Assembly: GCF_900111005.1 (NCBI RefSeq)
Contig: NZ_FOFV01000006.1
Span: forward strand, 186,001-250,000
Source: Lentzea albida
GTDB taxonomy: Bacteria > Actinomycetota > Actinomycetes > Mycobacteriales > Pseudonocardiaceae
Direction: 5' to 3'
DNA length: 64,000 nt
Part shown: positions 27,223 through 36,382 of the stretch, in pieces
Numbering within the stretch: position 1 is the first letter of the stretch
How the letters are laid out: every line of letters begins with the position of its first letter
Position numbers and translations under genes: made by a program
Notes under the pieces: model-generated
The model's input: only the letters and a program-made list of their open reading frames with translations
What the model was told of the DNA's origin: nothing
The model's database searches: none

Positions 27223-28044
27223 TCAATGCGCTGAATAGCCTGAGACATCACGCATAGCGGACGCCAGGCCGGCCATGTGGTCCGTGGCGTCGTCCAGCAC
27301 CTCACCGGGGTTCTGGAACTGCGTGCTCGCCGCGAGGGCCTTGCCCGCCTCGGCCACCAGCGCACAGTAGCGGTCCACGCCGTCCGCCAGTTGGATCCTG
27401 AGCACGCGAACACCCTCGACCAGGGGAGCGCGCTCCAGCGGCGGCGCGTTGTCGCGAGCGCGCTCGACGGCCTGGAGCTGCGCCGACACCGCGCGGATGG
27501 CCGTGGCGGCCTCCTGGGCGGTCTGCCGGGCGTGCTGGACGGACTCCGTCGGCATCGAGGTCAGCGCGGGCGAGTCGAGCTGCACGAGCAGCTGGGCCAT
27601 CGCGTCCTCGGCGCTGTGGAGCTTCTCCATCGGAACGCGCGCGGACGAGATGTGCGCGGGCAGCGGCGGCCGAGGCCGAGGCGGCGGCGACAACGCGAGC
27701 CGCTGCCGGGCGGCGCCCAGTTCCTTCAGCTTGAACCCGCTGCGCACGGCCAGGACCGCGGGTACGGCCGCACCGATCGAGCCGGTGACGGCGGCCCAGG
27801 TGCCGAGCACACCGGTGAAGCCCAGCACGGCGAGCGTGCCGAGCATCGAGATCACGATCAGCCAGAACGTCAGCACGGCGTTGGTGCGCTTGCGCTTGCG
27901 TTCGAGCTTGGCGACCGGGTCGTTCCACTTCTGCAGGCGGTAGCGCGCCTGCTCGGCCAGCGGGTGGCCCTGGAGCGACGCACCCAACTCACCGACGACC
28001 TTGCGGACGATCTCGTTGTTGGGACGGTTTCTCCAGGGCTCCAT
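27223..28044 (-). CDS. pspM: Envelope-stress membrane protein PspM
   Basis: 273 residues, downstream of pspA on the same strand, matching the mycobacterial clgR-pspA-pspM arrangement. Two hydrophobic helices (about 58-80 and 84-104) follow a basic segment, then a Pro-rich linker and an Ala/Gln-rich helical C-terminal domain. PspM is known to interact with PspA at the membrane in mycobacteria. ATG 28044 is preferred because CAGGTG lies 5 nt upstream; GTG 28050 is the in-frame alternative. The gap to pspA is 41 bp. Confidence 0.82.
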   Translation of the reverse strand: MEPWRNRPNNEIVRKVVGELGASLQGHPLAEQARYRLQKWNDPVAKLERKRKRTNAVLTFWLIVISMLGTLAVLGFTGVLGTWAAVTGSIGAAVPAVLAVRSGFKLKELGAARQRLALSPPPRPRPPLPAHISSARVPMEKLHSAEDAMAQLLVQLDSPALTSMPTESVQHARQTAQEAATAIRAVSAQLQAVERARDNAPPLERAPLVEGVRVLRIQLADGVDRYCALVAEAGKALAASTQFQNPGEVLDDATDHMAGLASAMRDVSGYSAH

Positions 28045-28085
28045 GATCACCTGCTGACTCCTCCTGCTCCCCCGGCCTCAGAACC

Positions 28086-28937
28086 TCAGTTCTGGGCGGG
28101 AGGAACCTGCTGCTGCTGGGTCTTCTGCTCCGACTGGACGCGCTGCGCGATCTCGGCCTGGATCTGCGCGGCCGCGCTGTTGCCCGCCGTCACCTGCTGC
28201 GGGGTGCTCGACTGGCCCCCGTGCATGGACGCGCGGATCTGCTCGAGCCGCGACGAACCGGCGAGCTGGGTGGTCGAGGCCTGCACCTCGAGCATCCGGC
28301 CCTGCACCGAGTTCTGGGCCAGCTCGGCGGACCCGAGCGCGGTCGAGTAGCGCTTCTCGATCTTGTCGCGAACCTCTTCCAGCGACGGCACGTTGCCGGG
28401 CGCTGCGAGCTCGCTCATCTGGTTCAGCGACGCGGAGACCTGCTCCTGCATCTTGGCCTGCTCGAGCTGGCTCAGGAGCTTGGTGCGCTCGGCGAGCTTC
28501 TGCTGCAGCATCATCGAGTTGCGCTCGACCGCCTGCTTGGCCTGTGCGGCGGCCTGCAGCGACTGGTCGTGCAACGTCTTCAGGTCCTCGATGCCCTGCT
28601 CGGCGGTGACGAGCTGGGTGGCGAAGCCCTGCGCGGCGTTCTCGAACTGGGTGGCCTTCTGCTCGTCGCCCTTCGCGCGCGCCTCGTCGGCGAGCACCAG
28701 AGCCTGACGGGCGGAGGCCTGCAGCTTCTCGACGTCGCCGAGCTGGCGGTTGAGCTTCATCTCCAGCTGGCGCTGGTTGCCGATGACGGCCGCAGCCTGC
28801 TGGGAGAGCGCCTGGTGCTGCCGCTGCGCCTCCTCGATGGCCTGCTGGATCTGCACCTTGGGGTCGGCGTGCTCGTCGATCTTCGACGAGAACGACGCCA
28901 TCAGGTACTTCCAGAACTTCACGAACGGACTGGCCAT
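28086..28937 (-). CDS. pspA: Phage shock protein A (PspA/IM30 family)
   Basis: 283 residues, nearly all coiled-coil helix, starting with the amphipathic membrane-binding helix [20 protein letters not shown] and the conserved [20 protein letters not shown]. Peripheral membrane protein that oligomerises on damaged membranes. The C-terminal Gln/Pro-rich tail is actinobacterial. GGAG lies directly before the ATG. It lies downstream of clgR on the same strand, but separated by 359 bp, so it may have its own promoter, unlike the tight clgR-pspA operon in M. tuberculosis. Confidence 0.93.
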   Translation of the reverse strand: MASPFVKFWKYLMASFSSKIDEHADPKVQIQQAIEEAQRQHQALSQQAAAVIGNQRQLEMKLNRQLGDVEKLQASARQALVLADEARAKGDEQKATQFENAAQGFATQLVTAEQGIEDLKTLHDQSLQAAAQAKQAVERNSMMLQQKLAERTKLLSQLEQAKMQEQVSASLNQMSELAAPGNVPSLEEVRDKIEKRYSTALGSAELAQNSVQGRMLEVQASTTQLAGSSRLEQIRASMHGGQSSTPQQVTAGNSAAAQIQAEIAQRVQSEQKTQQQQVPPAQN

Positions 28938-29296
28938 CTCCTACGCCTGCCTTCTCGGTGCCGGTGTTGGATCCATCGTCTCAATTGTGCGTCGGCGTAT
29001 CCACCGACACGGGGAGATATCCGGGAACACCCTGACCCACCCCGGGACTTAGGAGAACACGTCTGACGACGTGCCAATCCTGCCCGCACCCGCGCCCTGG
29101 GACGCGGTGACCCAGCGTGCCGATGCCAAGCCGTTGCCTGTCGTTCGGCCTGCCGGGTCTGTTGTGTGTTGAACGTACGAACGGTCCGAGTTGTTGCAGA
29201 ACGTCACGTGTCGGGGGCCACAGCGCGGTGACGTTCACCCGAATGCAGGCGACCCCGCTCGCCACGGGGCGAACGGGGTCGGTGGAGGACATGGGA
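28938..29296. other. Gene-free spacer between clgR and pspA
   Basis: 359 bp. No supported gene. An inverted repeat GTTCGC-N6-GCGAGC (near 29255-29272, minus strand) resembles a ClgR half-site pair but its spacing is one base longer than the consensus. The segment probably contains the pspA promoter, which I could not place. Confidence 0.35.
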
Positions 29297-29719
29297 TCAG
29301 GCCGCGACGACTGCCTTGGGCGTCTCGCCGATCTTGCTCGTGAGCCGGTGCGTGAGCATGGGCTGCAGGCGCAGGTCGGACAGGTCGTCCGAGAGCGTGG
29401 ACGGCAGCACGCGGCCACCCTCCAGCTTCCCGCGCTCCGAGCGACCGTCCGGGACGGTGTCGGGCACCGTGTCCGGCGTCTGCTGGACGGCGCCGATGTC
29501 GGAGGCGACGTGGTGCAGCAACTCGGACAAGGGCAGTTCCAGTGCTTCGCAGATGGCCGCGAGGAGTTCGCTGGACGCCTCTTTGCGGCCGCGCTCCACC
29601 TCGGACAGGTACCCCAGGCTCACGCGGGCGGTCCGAGAGACCTCGCGCAGCGTGCGGCGTTGGTTGGTGCGGGCATGGCGAAGCCGATCACCGATCGCCT
29701 CGCGCAGCAGCACGGTCAT
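29297..29719 (-). CDS. clgR: Transcriptional regulator ClgR
   Basis: 140-residue XRE-family activator of clp protease and envelope-stress genes. The helix-turn-helix spans about residues 10-65: [20 protein letters not shown], then [20 protein letters not shown]. The start [10 protein letters not shown] at 29719 has AAGGAGG upstream. The C-terminus ends PKAVVAA, resembling the C-terminal Ala-Ala degron that makes ClgR a ClpP substrate in other actinobacteria. A matching ClgR box lies 79 bp upstream. Confidence 0.93.
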   Translation of the reverse strand: MTVLLREAIGDRLRHARTNQRRTLREVSRTARVSLGYLSEVERGRKEASSELLAAICEALELPLSELLHHVASDIGAVQQTPDTVPDTVPDGRSERGKLEGGRVLPSTLSDDLSDLRLQPMLTHRLTSKIGETPKAVVAA

Positions 29720-29797
29720 CGCGCGCCTCCTTCCGGCCGGCCGTGTCCCTACGTTACCGATCGACACCGACAACGGGCACTGACTTCCGAACACGTC

Positions 29798-29811
29798 CGC
29801 CAAGGGCGAAC
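29798..29811 (-). promoter_or_regulatory. ClgR box upstream of clgR
   Basis: Minus strand GTTCGC-CCTTG-GCG, an exact match to the published GTTCGC-N5-GCG consensus of ClgR. Implies autoregulation. Confidence 0.65.
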
Positions 29812-29824
29812 GAACGCGGAGTCA

Positions 29825-30301
29825 TCATTTGTTCCCGGCGCCGACGGCCAGCAGCGTCTCCGACAGCAGGACCAGGGCTTTTTCCACGGCAGCCGAACGG
29901 ACAGCTGCGCGGCCACCACTCAGCGTGATTGTCCGCACTGTGGACACTCCAGGCCCGCTCAAGCCGATGTGGACCGTCCCCGGAGCGACACCGTCCTGCG
30001 GATCCGGTCCGGCGACCCCGGTGAGCCCGATACCCCAGTCCGCTCCGCACCTCGTCCGGGCGCCTTCGGCCAGTTGGATCGCGACGTCGGGGTGCACGGC
30101 ACCGTGCTCGTCGAGCAACTGCTGGTCCACGCCCGCGAGCTCGTGCTTGAGCTCGGTGGCGTAGACGATCAACCCACCGCGGACCACGGCACTCGCCCCC
30201 GGTGTGTCGACGATCGTCGCGCACAGCAGACCCGCGGTCAGCGACTCGGCCGTGGCGACGGTCTCGTTCCTGGCTTTGAGCAGCTCGACGACGCCTGTCA
30301 C
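29825..30301 (-). CDS. cinA: CinA C-terminal-domain protein (nicotinamide-nucleotide amidase type)
   Basis: 158 residues, only the CinA C-terminal (PncC-like) domain, which deamidates NMN in pyridine-nucleotide recycling. Family marks: ATAESLTAGLLCATIVDTPG, GGLIVYATELKHELAGV and ADWGIGLTGVAGPDPQDG. The GTG start overlaps the pgsA stop (GTGA), so it is coupled to pgsA. Short stand-alone versions are common in actinobacteria. Confidence 0.88.
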   Translation of the reverse strand: MTGVVELLKARNETVATAESLTAGLLCATIVDTPGASAVVRGGLIVYATELKHELAGVDQQLLDEHGAVHPDVAIQLAEGARTRCGADWGIGLTGVAGPDPQDGVAPGTVHIGLSGPGVSTVRTITLSGGRAAVRSAAVEKALVLLSETLLAVGAGNK

Positions 30302-30876
30302 AGCACCGCCCTGCCTGCTCTCGCCTTCATCTTGAACGCCCGGATGACGTAATCGATTCCCGTGACGACGGTCAGCACGAGCGCGACGGCCATGATCACC
30401 CACGCGATGAGCTGCAGCACGTCGTTCTGCGGGAGCACGAACAGCCCGATCGCGATGACCTGGGCGAGCGTCTTGGCCTTGCCGCCGCGGCTGGCCGGGA
30501 TGACGCCGTATCTGATCACCCAGAACCGCAGCAGCGTGATGCCGATCTCGCGCACCGCGATGGTGATCGTGATCCACCACGGCAGCACGTCGAGGATGCT
30601 GAGCCCCACCAGCGCGGACCCGGTGAGCGCCTTGTCCGCGATGGGGTCGGCGATCTTGCCGAAGTCGGTGATGAGCCCGTGCTTGCGCGCGAGCGTGCCG
30701 TCGATGTGGTCGGTGAAGCTCGCGATCGCGAAGATCGCGAACGCGATGAGGCGCCACGTGGTGTCGAAGCCACCCGCTTCGAACAGGGAGAACAGGAAGA
30801 CCGGAACGAGCGCCAGCCGCGCCATCGTGAGGATGTTCGCGACGTTGAGCAGCGGGACCTTCCGGGCCTCGGTCAT
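30298..30876 (-). CDS. pgsA: CDP-alcohol phosphatidyltransferase (PgsA type)
   Basis: 192 residues, integral membrane, about five or six hydrophobic helices. The CDP-alcohol phosphotransferase motif DxxDGxxAR(x8)GxxxDxxxD is seen as [20 protein letters not shown] followed by ADPIAD. Makes phosphatidylglycerophosphate from CDP-diacylglycerol. Position between rimO and cinA/clgR matches mycobacterial pgsA3. It overlaps rimO by 4 bp (ATGA) and cinA by 4 bp. Confidence 0.92.
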   Translation of the reverse strand: MTEARKVPLLNVANILTMARLALVPVFLFSLFEAGGFDTTWRLIAFAIFAIASFTDHIDGTLARKHGLITDFGKIADPIADKALTGSALVGLSILDVLPWWITITIAVREIGITLLRFWVIRYGVIPASRGGKAKTLAQVIAIGLFVLPQNDVLQLIAWVIMAVALVLTVVTGIDYVIRAFKMKARAGRAVL

Positions 30877-32276
30877 GTCGGGACTACCTCGACGATCAGG
30901 TCGACGCCCTCGGAGTCGACGACGCGGCAGCGCACGAAGTCACCGCGCTTGAGGCCCTCCGCCTCCAGCACGATGCACTCGCCGTCGACCTCGGGAGCCT
31001 GGTGCTCGGCGCGCCCGACGCAGTCGTTCTCGTCGTCCTCCTCGGTCTCGATCAGCACCGTGACCTCGGTGCCCACCCGGTCCTCCGCGCGCTGGCTGGT
31101 GAGCTCCTCGACGAGGTTGCCGATGCGCTGCACGCGCTCGGCGATGACGTCGGCGTCGAGCTTGCCGTCGAGCTCCTCGGCCTCGGTGCCGTCCTCGTCG
31201 GAGTACCCGAAGATGCCGACCGCGTCGAGCCGCGCCTCCGTGAGGAACCGCTCCAGCTCCCGCAGGTCCTCCTCGGTCTCACCGGGGAAGCCGACGATGA
31301 AGTTGCTGCGGATGCCGGCCTCGGGCGCGTGCTCGCGGATCTGCCACACGAGCTTGAGGAAGCTGTCCGTGTCGCCGAACCGGCGCATGCGGCGCAGCAC
31401 GTTCTCGCTCGAGTGCTGGAACGACATGTCGAAGTAGTTCGCGACCTTGTCCGTCTTCGCGATGGCGGCGACCAGGCTCGGCTTGGTCTCGGCCGGCTGC
31501 AGGTAGCTCACCCGCACGCGCTCGACGCCGGGGATGGACGCCAGGCGCGGCAGCAGCTGCTCCAGCGCGCCCTGCTCACGCGGCAGGTCCTTGCCGTAGC
31601 TCGTGGAGTTCTCGCTGACGAGGAACAGCTCCTTGACGCCGTTCTCGGCGAGCCACATGGCCTCGGACACGATCTCGTCCGGGTGCCGCGACACGAACGC
31701 GCCGCGGAAGCTCGGAATCGCGCAGAAGCTGCACCGGCGGTCACAGCCGGACGCGATCTTCAGCGGCGCGACCGGTGCGTCGTCGAGGCGCTTGCGGGGC
31801 GTCTTGGTGGGACCCCAGCCGTGGCCGGGCACCTGGACCGCGTCCTTGGCCTCCTGGCGCTTGACCGGCGTGATCGGCAGCAGCGTGCGGCGGTCCACCG
31901 GCACGTGCGACTCGACCGGCTTGCCGTGCAGCACGTCCTGAAGCCGCTCGGCCAGGTCGTTGTACTGGTCGAAGCCCAGCACCGCGGCCGCCTCGGGCAG
32001 GCTGTCCGCGAGTTCCTTGCCGTAGCGCTCCGCCATGCACCCGACGGCGACGACCTTGGCGCCGGTGTCGGACGCGGCGAGCAGCGTGTCGACCGAGTCC
32101 TTCTTGGCCTGCTCGACGAAGCCGCACGTGTTGACGACGACGACGTCAGCGCCCTCGTCCACCAGCTCCCAGCCGCCCTCGCCGAGGCGTCCGGCGAGCT
32201 CTTCGGAGTCGACCTCGTTGCGGGCGCAGCCCAGGGTCAGCAGCGACACGCGTCGCGGAGTGGTGGGAGAAGACAC
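30873..32276 (-). CDS. rimO: Ribosomal protein uS12 (Asp89) methylthiotransferase RimO
   Basis: 467 residues. N-terminal UPF0004 domain with [20 protein letters not shown] and NTCGFVEQA; radical SAM core with the CDRRCSFC cluster motif (CxxxCxxC); C-terminal TRAM-like domain. The GCxRNxVDSE variant separates RimO from MiaB. Adds a methylthio group to Asp of S12 using two Fe-S clusters. GTG start at 32276 with a weak ribosome-binding site. It heads the rimO-pgsA-cinA operon. Confidence 0.93.
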   Translation of the reverse strand: MSSPTTPRRVSLLTLGCARNEVDSEELAGRLGEGGWELVDEGADVVVVNTCGFVEQAKKDSVDTLLAASDTGAKVVAVGCMAERYGKELADSLPEAAAVLGFDQYNDLAERLQDVLHGKPVESHVPVDRRTLLPITPVKRQEAKDAVQVPGHGWGPTKTPRKRLDDAPVAPLKIASGCDRRCSFCAIPSFRGAFVSRHPDEIVSEAMWLAENGVKELFLVSENSTSYGKDLPREQGALEQLLPRLASIPGVERVRVSYLQPAETKPSLVAAIAKTDKVANYFDMSFQHSSENVLRRMRRFGDTDSFLKLVWQIREHAPEAGIRSNFIVGFPGETEEDLRELERFLTEARLDAVGIFGYSDEDGTEAEELDGKLDADVIAERVQRIGNLVEELTSQRAEDRVGTEVTVLIETEEDDENDCVGRAEHQAPEVDGECIVLEAEGLKRGDFVRCRVVDSEGVDLIVEVVPT

Positions 32277-32315
32277 GGCGCTCAGAGTAACCGCCCCAGG
32301 TACGAGCGCTTGAAC

Positions 32316-32871
32316 TCAGTGCTTCCGAACGACCTCGACCAGCTTCCACATGTCGGTCGACGGGTTGCCCGGGCTCAACGCCTTGGCGCGCTCGACCGCC
32401 TTGTCGACCCGCTCTGCGAGCAACGCGAAGTCGAGCGTCCCCTTGGCATAGCCGGGTAGGTGCCTGCGCAGCTTCTCGGCAGCCGCTTTCGGGCTGGAGA
32501 TGCCGGCGGCGCAGTCCGCGAAGTGGAGGATCAGCCACACTTCGAAGCACGGGTTCGACACGGCCAGGGAGATGCCCATCGCCTCGGCCTCGGCGATGGC
32601 CTCGTGGATGTCGAACTCGTCGACGTCGACGACGCACCAGTACTCGTCGAACCCGCCGCGATCGTTCTCGCGCACCCTCGCCGCGTACCTGACGAGTTGC
32701 GCCGGCGAACCGACCTTGACCACCGGCCTCACGGTCACCGGCCTGGACAGCCGCTTCAGCCCGTCCAGGTACGCCTGTTCCGTCTGCCCGCAGCACCACC
32801 ACGAGCACTCGGCTGGCAGAGATCCTCGACGGCGTCCGGCCACGGCGTGGCGAGTTCTCACGCCTGGCCAT
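32316..32871 (-). pseudogene. rloB: RloB/AbiLii-family protein, frameshifted
   Basis: The N-terminus MARRENSPRRGRTPSRISAS (start 32871) runs in one frame up to VLVVV, and the rest, from CCGQTEQAYLDGLKRLSRP to the stop at 32316, is in the +1 frame. The 556-nt length is 185 codons plus one extra base; the shift lies in the GTGGTGGTGCTGC run near 32790-32806. The corrected product has RloB (PF13707-type) features: the VVDVDEFD acidic motif and SNPCFEVWLILHF. It overlaps the RloA-like ATPase gene by 14 bp. It could be an inactivated gene, a sequencing error, or a programmed frameshift. Confidence 0.75.
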
Positions 32872-34054
32872 CGACACCTCGCAGAACGGCCGACACGAGC
32901 GCCTCGGCCTGCACGTCGGGAACCGCGCCGTAGCTGCCCCCGAGGTAGCGGCGCTCCAGGTTCTCGCCCTCCCTGCGCGGCTTGAAGTCGGTCAACGCGT
33001 AGAGCTCCGAGGCGCCGTCGTCTCCCTTGTTCACGAACCACACGTCTTCACGGGTGAGCACCTCGTCGCCGAGCACGGGACTCAGCAAACTCGCGTCGTG
33101 CGTGGTGAAGAGCAACTGGGCTTCCCGTGAGTTGGCTTCGGGGTCGCGGAACAGACCCACGAGAGCCGCGGTCAGACGGGGATGGAGGCTGGCATCGATC
33201 TCGTCGATCACCAACGTGCCCCCGGTGCGCAGCACGGTCAGCGCTGTTGGCAGCAATTCGAGCCACGACCGGGTCCCAGCCGATTCGTCCGAGAACGGCA
33301 ACACCACTTCCGCCGATCCGTGCGCGAGGAAGAGGTCATGCCGGATCGAACCGTCGTGGCGCGCGACCTCCAGCAGATGCAGGGACGAAATCCCCAGGTC
33401 GGCGACCCGGACGAGATCAACGATCCGACGGTGGTCCGCCCGGTTCGCGATGAGGAAGTCGGTGATGGCGTCCTCGTTGACCGGAGCGTTCACCTCCACG
33501 CGGAAGCGGAGGCCCTCGGTGAACCATCCCCACACCGGCTGGACGAGCGCCGAGGACGACTGCGCGGCCAAGCTGAGGAACAACGCGTTCGGTCGGAGCA
33601 GGCTGCCCAGCACCTCGAGCCGCGGCCGGTCTTCGACAGTGCTCCCGAATCGAAGCCCGTTCCCGTCACGCTCGAAGAGGACGCGCTTGCGCGACGCCGG
33701 GTACGAGTACAGCCACTCCTCGCGGACGTTCCGGTCGTCGACCTCGAAGCCATAGGTGTACCGAACGTCATCGAGCACGAGTTCGACGACGAAGACGGAC
33801 GGCCTCTCCTCGTCGGCGAAAGCGAACGCCCTGCGTGGCACCCCCGCTTCGGGCCTCCACGCGGCGAAGGAGTCGCGGACGGCGCGGCGCATGAAGTCGA
33901 GCCCGTCCAGGAGGTTCGACTTGCCTGACGCGTTCGCTCCGTAGATGGCGGCAACAGGCAGGACTTCGCGGTCCTTCGAGTAGGCGGGCATGAGCAACAA
34001 CTCCTGCTCGTCCCGGAACGAGCGGTGGTTGCCCAGACGGAAACTGCGCAACAC
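32858..34054 (-). CDS. rloA: RloA/AbiLi-like AAA15-family ATPase
   Basis: 398 residues, SMC/ABC-like ATPase of the AAA_15/OLD-related group. Walker A IYGANASGKSNLLDGL near residue 38, signature DESAGTRSW, Walker B TLVIDEIDASLHPRLTAAL and the H-loop FTTHDASLL are intact. With the RloB partner it forms an AbiL-like pair, in which the ATPase is thought to sense infection and control the effector. Start at 34054 (VLRSFRLGNHRSFRDEQEL fits family N-termini); GTG 34063 is an alternative. The pair is inserted between rimO and argA, which are close neighbours in mycobacteria. Confidence 0.85.
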   Translation of the reverse strand: MLRSFRLGNHRSFRDEQELLLMPAYSKDREVLPVAAIYGANASGKSNLLDGLDFMRRAVRDSFAAWRPEAGVPRRAFAFADEERPSVFVVELVLDDVRYTYGFEVDDRNVREEWLYSYPASRKRVLFERDGNGLRFGSTVEDRPRLEVLGSLLRPNALFLSLAAQSSSALVQPVWGWFTEGLRFRVEVNAPVNEDAITDFLIANRADHRRIVDLVRVADLGISSLHLLEVARHDGSIRHDLFLAHGSAEVVLPFSDESAGTRSWLELLPTALTVLRTGGTLVIDEIDASLHPRLTAALVGLFRDPEANSREAQLLFTTHDASLLSPVLGDEVLTREDVWFVNKGDDGASELYALTDFKPRREGENLERRYLGGSYGAVPDVQAEALVSAVLRGVDGQA

Positions 34055-34188
34055 CTCGCCCACCCCCTACAGGCCACTTCGTGCGAGAAAATCGCACAAA
34101 TCAGCCTCTAGCTTCCCAGATGCACGTGCCGCGCGCCTACGACCACTCCCCGCAGCCGTCGTGCGGGCGCGGCCCATACTTGACGGTT

Positions 34189-34689
34189 GTGACCAGTGGG
34201 GTAGTCGTGCGGCGCGCCCGCACCAGCGACGTGCGCGCCATGAAGGCGCTGATCGACGGGTACGCGGGCAAGGTCCTGCTGGCCAAACCCCTGGTCACGC
34301 TGTACGAGGCGGTCCAGGAGTTCTGGGTCGCCGAGGAGGACGGCGAACTGCTCGGCTGCGGCGCCCTGCACGTGATGTGGGAGGACCTGGCCGAGATCCG
34401 CAGCGTGGCGGTCTCCCCCATGGCGCTGGGCAAGGGCGTGGGCCACCGGATCGTGGCGCAGCTCATCGCGACGGCCAAGGAGCTGCAGCTCGCGCGGATC
34501 TTCTGTCTCACGTTCGAGACCAAGTTCTTCAACAAGCACGGCTTCGTCGAGATCGAGGGCACGCCGGTGAGCCCCGAGGTCTACGAGGAGATCATGCGGT
34601 CGGTGGACGAGGGCGTGGCCGAGTTCCTCGACCTGAGCTACGTGAAGCCGAACACGCTCGGCAACAGCCGGATGCTCCTGGAGTTGTAA
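34189..34689 (+). CDS. argA: N-acetylglutamate synthase, short GNAT type
   Basis: 166 residues, single GNAT domain without the amino-acid-kinase half, like the mycobacterial ArgA. Key stretches: VVRRARTSDV at the start, EAVQEFWVAEEDGELLGCGA, the acetyl-CoA loop VAVSPMALGKGVGHRIV, and the C-terminal FLDLSYVKPNTLGNSRMLLE, which is very characteristic. First step of arginine synthesis. GTG 34189 gives the family N-terminus; the frame is open back to 34081 but without similarity. Confidence 0.92.
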   Translation: MTSGVVVRRARTSDVRAMKALIDGYAGKVLLAKPLVTLYEAVQEFWVAEEDGELLGCGALHVMWEDLAEIRSVAVSPMALGKGVGHRIVAQLIATAKELQLARIFCLTFETKFFNKHGFVEIEGTPVSPEVYEEIMRSVDEGVAEFLDLSYVKPNTLGNSRMLLEL

Positions 34690-34714
34690 CTCTTCGAGTA
34701 ATTACTCGAAGAGT
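34689..34714. promoter_or_regulatory. Perfect 26-bp palindrome upstream of the MerR-type gene
   Basis: Half-site ACTCTTCGAGTAA followed directly by its reverse complement. It begins at the last base of the argA stop codon and ends 1 bp before a TTGACT -35 element, so it can be the operator of the downstream MerR-type regulator and/or a terminator hairpin for argA. Confidence 0.7.
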
Positions 34715-34715
34715 C

Positions 34716-34745
34716 TTGACTCGACGAACCCGTCGGCGCCAGGAT
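34716..34745 (+). promoter_or_regulatory. Promoter of the TOMM operon
   Basis: TTGACT (34716-34721), 18-bp spacer, CAGGAT (34740-34745), then 7 nt to the GTG start at 34753, suggesting a leaderless mRNA. The palindrome abuts its upstream side. Confidence 0.55.
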
Positions 34746-34752
34746 CACTCCT

Positions 34753-35604
34753 GTGCCCGAATCGCTCACCGTCGACGAGCTCGCCGCCCGGATCGGCCTG
34801 CCCAGCAGCACCATTCGCATGTACCAGACGAAGGGTGTGCTGCACGCGCCGAGACGGCAGGGGCGCGTGGCGTACTACGACGCCTCGCACGTCGAGCGGT
34901 TGACGTTGGTGCAGCGGTTGCAGCAGCGGGGGTTCTCGCTGCCCGCGATCGCGGAACTGATCTCGGCGCGCGAAAAGGGCGAGTCGGTCGCCGCGGTGCT
35001 CGGCATGGGCGAGACCGAGGGGCCCGACGACTGGGTTCGGATCAAGGTGCGCGACATCCGGCACCTCGTTCCGATGGGTGAGGTCCAACCGCGACTCCTC
35101 CTCCGGGCCATGCGGTTGGGTTTGGTGCGGTGGAAGTACGGCTGGCCGCACGCGCGTCGCTGGGCACTCGAAGCGGGCGGCCGGTTGGCCGGCCTACGGG
35201 TGCCCAGCGATGACGTCATGGACAGCTTTACGCGCCTGCGCACGGCGACCGACGCGGTGGCGGCGGACTTCGTGCGGTTGTTCGAGCGGCAGTTCTGGCC
35301 CGAGCTCGCGCGCAAGGCGGGCGACGAGAACCAGCTGGAGAACGTGCGGGCGTTGCTGGTCGAGCTGACGTACACGGCGGAGACCGCGGTGGTGGGGACG
35401 CTGCGGGAGTCGATCCGGGACGCGGCCGAGGAGTTCGCGTCGCGGCACGGGTTGCTGCCGAGCGACGACTACCAGCCCGCGTGGGCCGAGCAGCCGTTGC
35501 CGCCGATCGCCGAGAACCTCATGGACCCGGCGGGGGACCTGCCGAGCGAGCAGGAGATCGAGAACTTCCTGAAACGGGGGGACGAGGATGAGCCTGGTCG
35601 CTGA
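34753..35604 (+). CDS. MerR-family regulator of the TOMM operon
   Basis: 283 residues. N-terminal MerR winged helix: LTVDELAARIGLPSSTIRMY, then VAYYDASHVERLTLVQRLQQ and GFSLPAIAELI. The long C-terminal region (about 85-283) is helical and not recognised; it has no Cys cluster of metal-sensing MerR proteins. It is the first gene of a five-gene overlapping operon (17-bp overlap with the next gene), so it probably controls the peptide pathway and itself, through the palindrome just upstream. Confidence 0.82.
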   Translation: MPESLTVDELAARIGLPSSTIRMYQTKGVLHAPRRQGRVAYYDASHVERLTLVQRLQQRGFSLPAIAELISAREKGESVAAVLGMGETEGPDDWVRIKVRDIRHLVPMGEVQPRLLLRAMRLGLVRWKYGWPHARRWALEAGGRLAGLRVPSDDVMDSFTRLRTATDAVAADFVRLFERQFWPELARKAGDENQLENVRALLVELTYTAETAVVGTLRESIRDAAEEFASRHGLLPSDDYQPAWAEQPLPPIAENLMDPAGDLPSEQEIENFLKRGDEDEPGR

Positions 35605-36382
35605 TCCCGCCTGGCACGCCCAGGTTCGAGACGAAGGCCTTGTCGTGTACGCGGGTGCGGATCTCGCGTACCTGATCCCGGACCTGCCCAGGGCGGTGGC
35701 CGTGGCGCTGGCGGGACTGTTCGAGCCGGTTTCGAGGGGAGCGGCTCGAACGGTCGACGAGAACCGGTTGGGGGAACCGGTTCGCCAGCACGTGGCCCAG
35801 CTGAGGACCCTGGGCGCTCTCCGCCCGGCCGGGTTGCCCGCCGACGACGCGCAGAAGCCGATGGGGGTCGGCACGCGCGTCGTCGGGGAGGCACCCGCCG
35901 GGCTGGTAGAGCGGTTGCCGCACGACGAGGACCCGGACCTCCTGCTCGTCGTGCGGACCACCGGCACGTTGGTCGACCTGGTCGAGGTGGCGCGCGAGAC
36001 GGAGGTCCCGCACCTGTTGCTGGACCTCGCGTACCACCACACCGCCGCCGTCGGGCCCTTCGTGGTGCCCGGTGCCGGCGCGTGCCTGGCGTGCCTCGCG
36101 GTGCGGGCGGGGCGGCGGTGGGGGGATCCGCCGCCTCCGCCGCACCCGGCGGCGACGTCCTACGAGTTCCCGATCTCCCTTGCACTGCAAGCGGTTCAGA
36201 ACATCCGCAACGGCTCGCTGGCGTTGCTCGACACGGTCGTCACCGTCCACCTGGACGAGTTCACGACGACGCGCGAGAGCGTGCTGCCCGCCGCCGGCTG
36301 CGAAGTCTGCCCGACGGTCGAGTTCGGGCGCGTGTCACTTCCTTGGGGGAACCATGAACGCGACGGCAGTGCGGTTACCTGA
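35588..36382 (+). CDS. TOMM leader-binding E1/ThiF-like protein (cyclodehydratase C-type)
   Basis: 264 residues. The first 80 residues look like a winged-helix RiPP recognition element; the remainder is a degenerate E1/ThiF-like fold of the kind called Ocin-ThiF-like. Two CxxC pairs (C166/C169 in ACLACLA and C238/C241 in GCEVCP) should bind one structural zinc. No ATP-binding glycine-rich loop is seen, as expected because the YcaO partner binds ATP. In such pathways this protein binds the leader peptide and presents the precursor core to YcaO. It overlaps the regulator gene by 17 bp and the precursor gene by 29 bp. Confidence 0.78.
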   Translation: MSLVADPAWHAQVRDEGLVVYAGADLAYLIPDLPRAVAVALAGLFEPVSRGAARTVDENRLGEPVRQHVAQLRTLGALRPAGLPADDAQKPMGVGTRVVGEAPAGLVERLPHDEDPDLLLVVRTTGTLVDLVEVARETEVPHLLLDLAYHHTAAVGPFVVPGAGACLACLAVRAGRRWGDPPPPPHPAATSYEFPISLALQAVQNIRNGSLALLDTVVTVHLDEFTTTRESVLPAAGCEVCPTVEFGRVSLPWGNHERDGSAVT

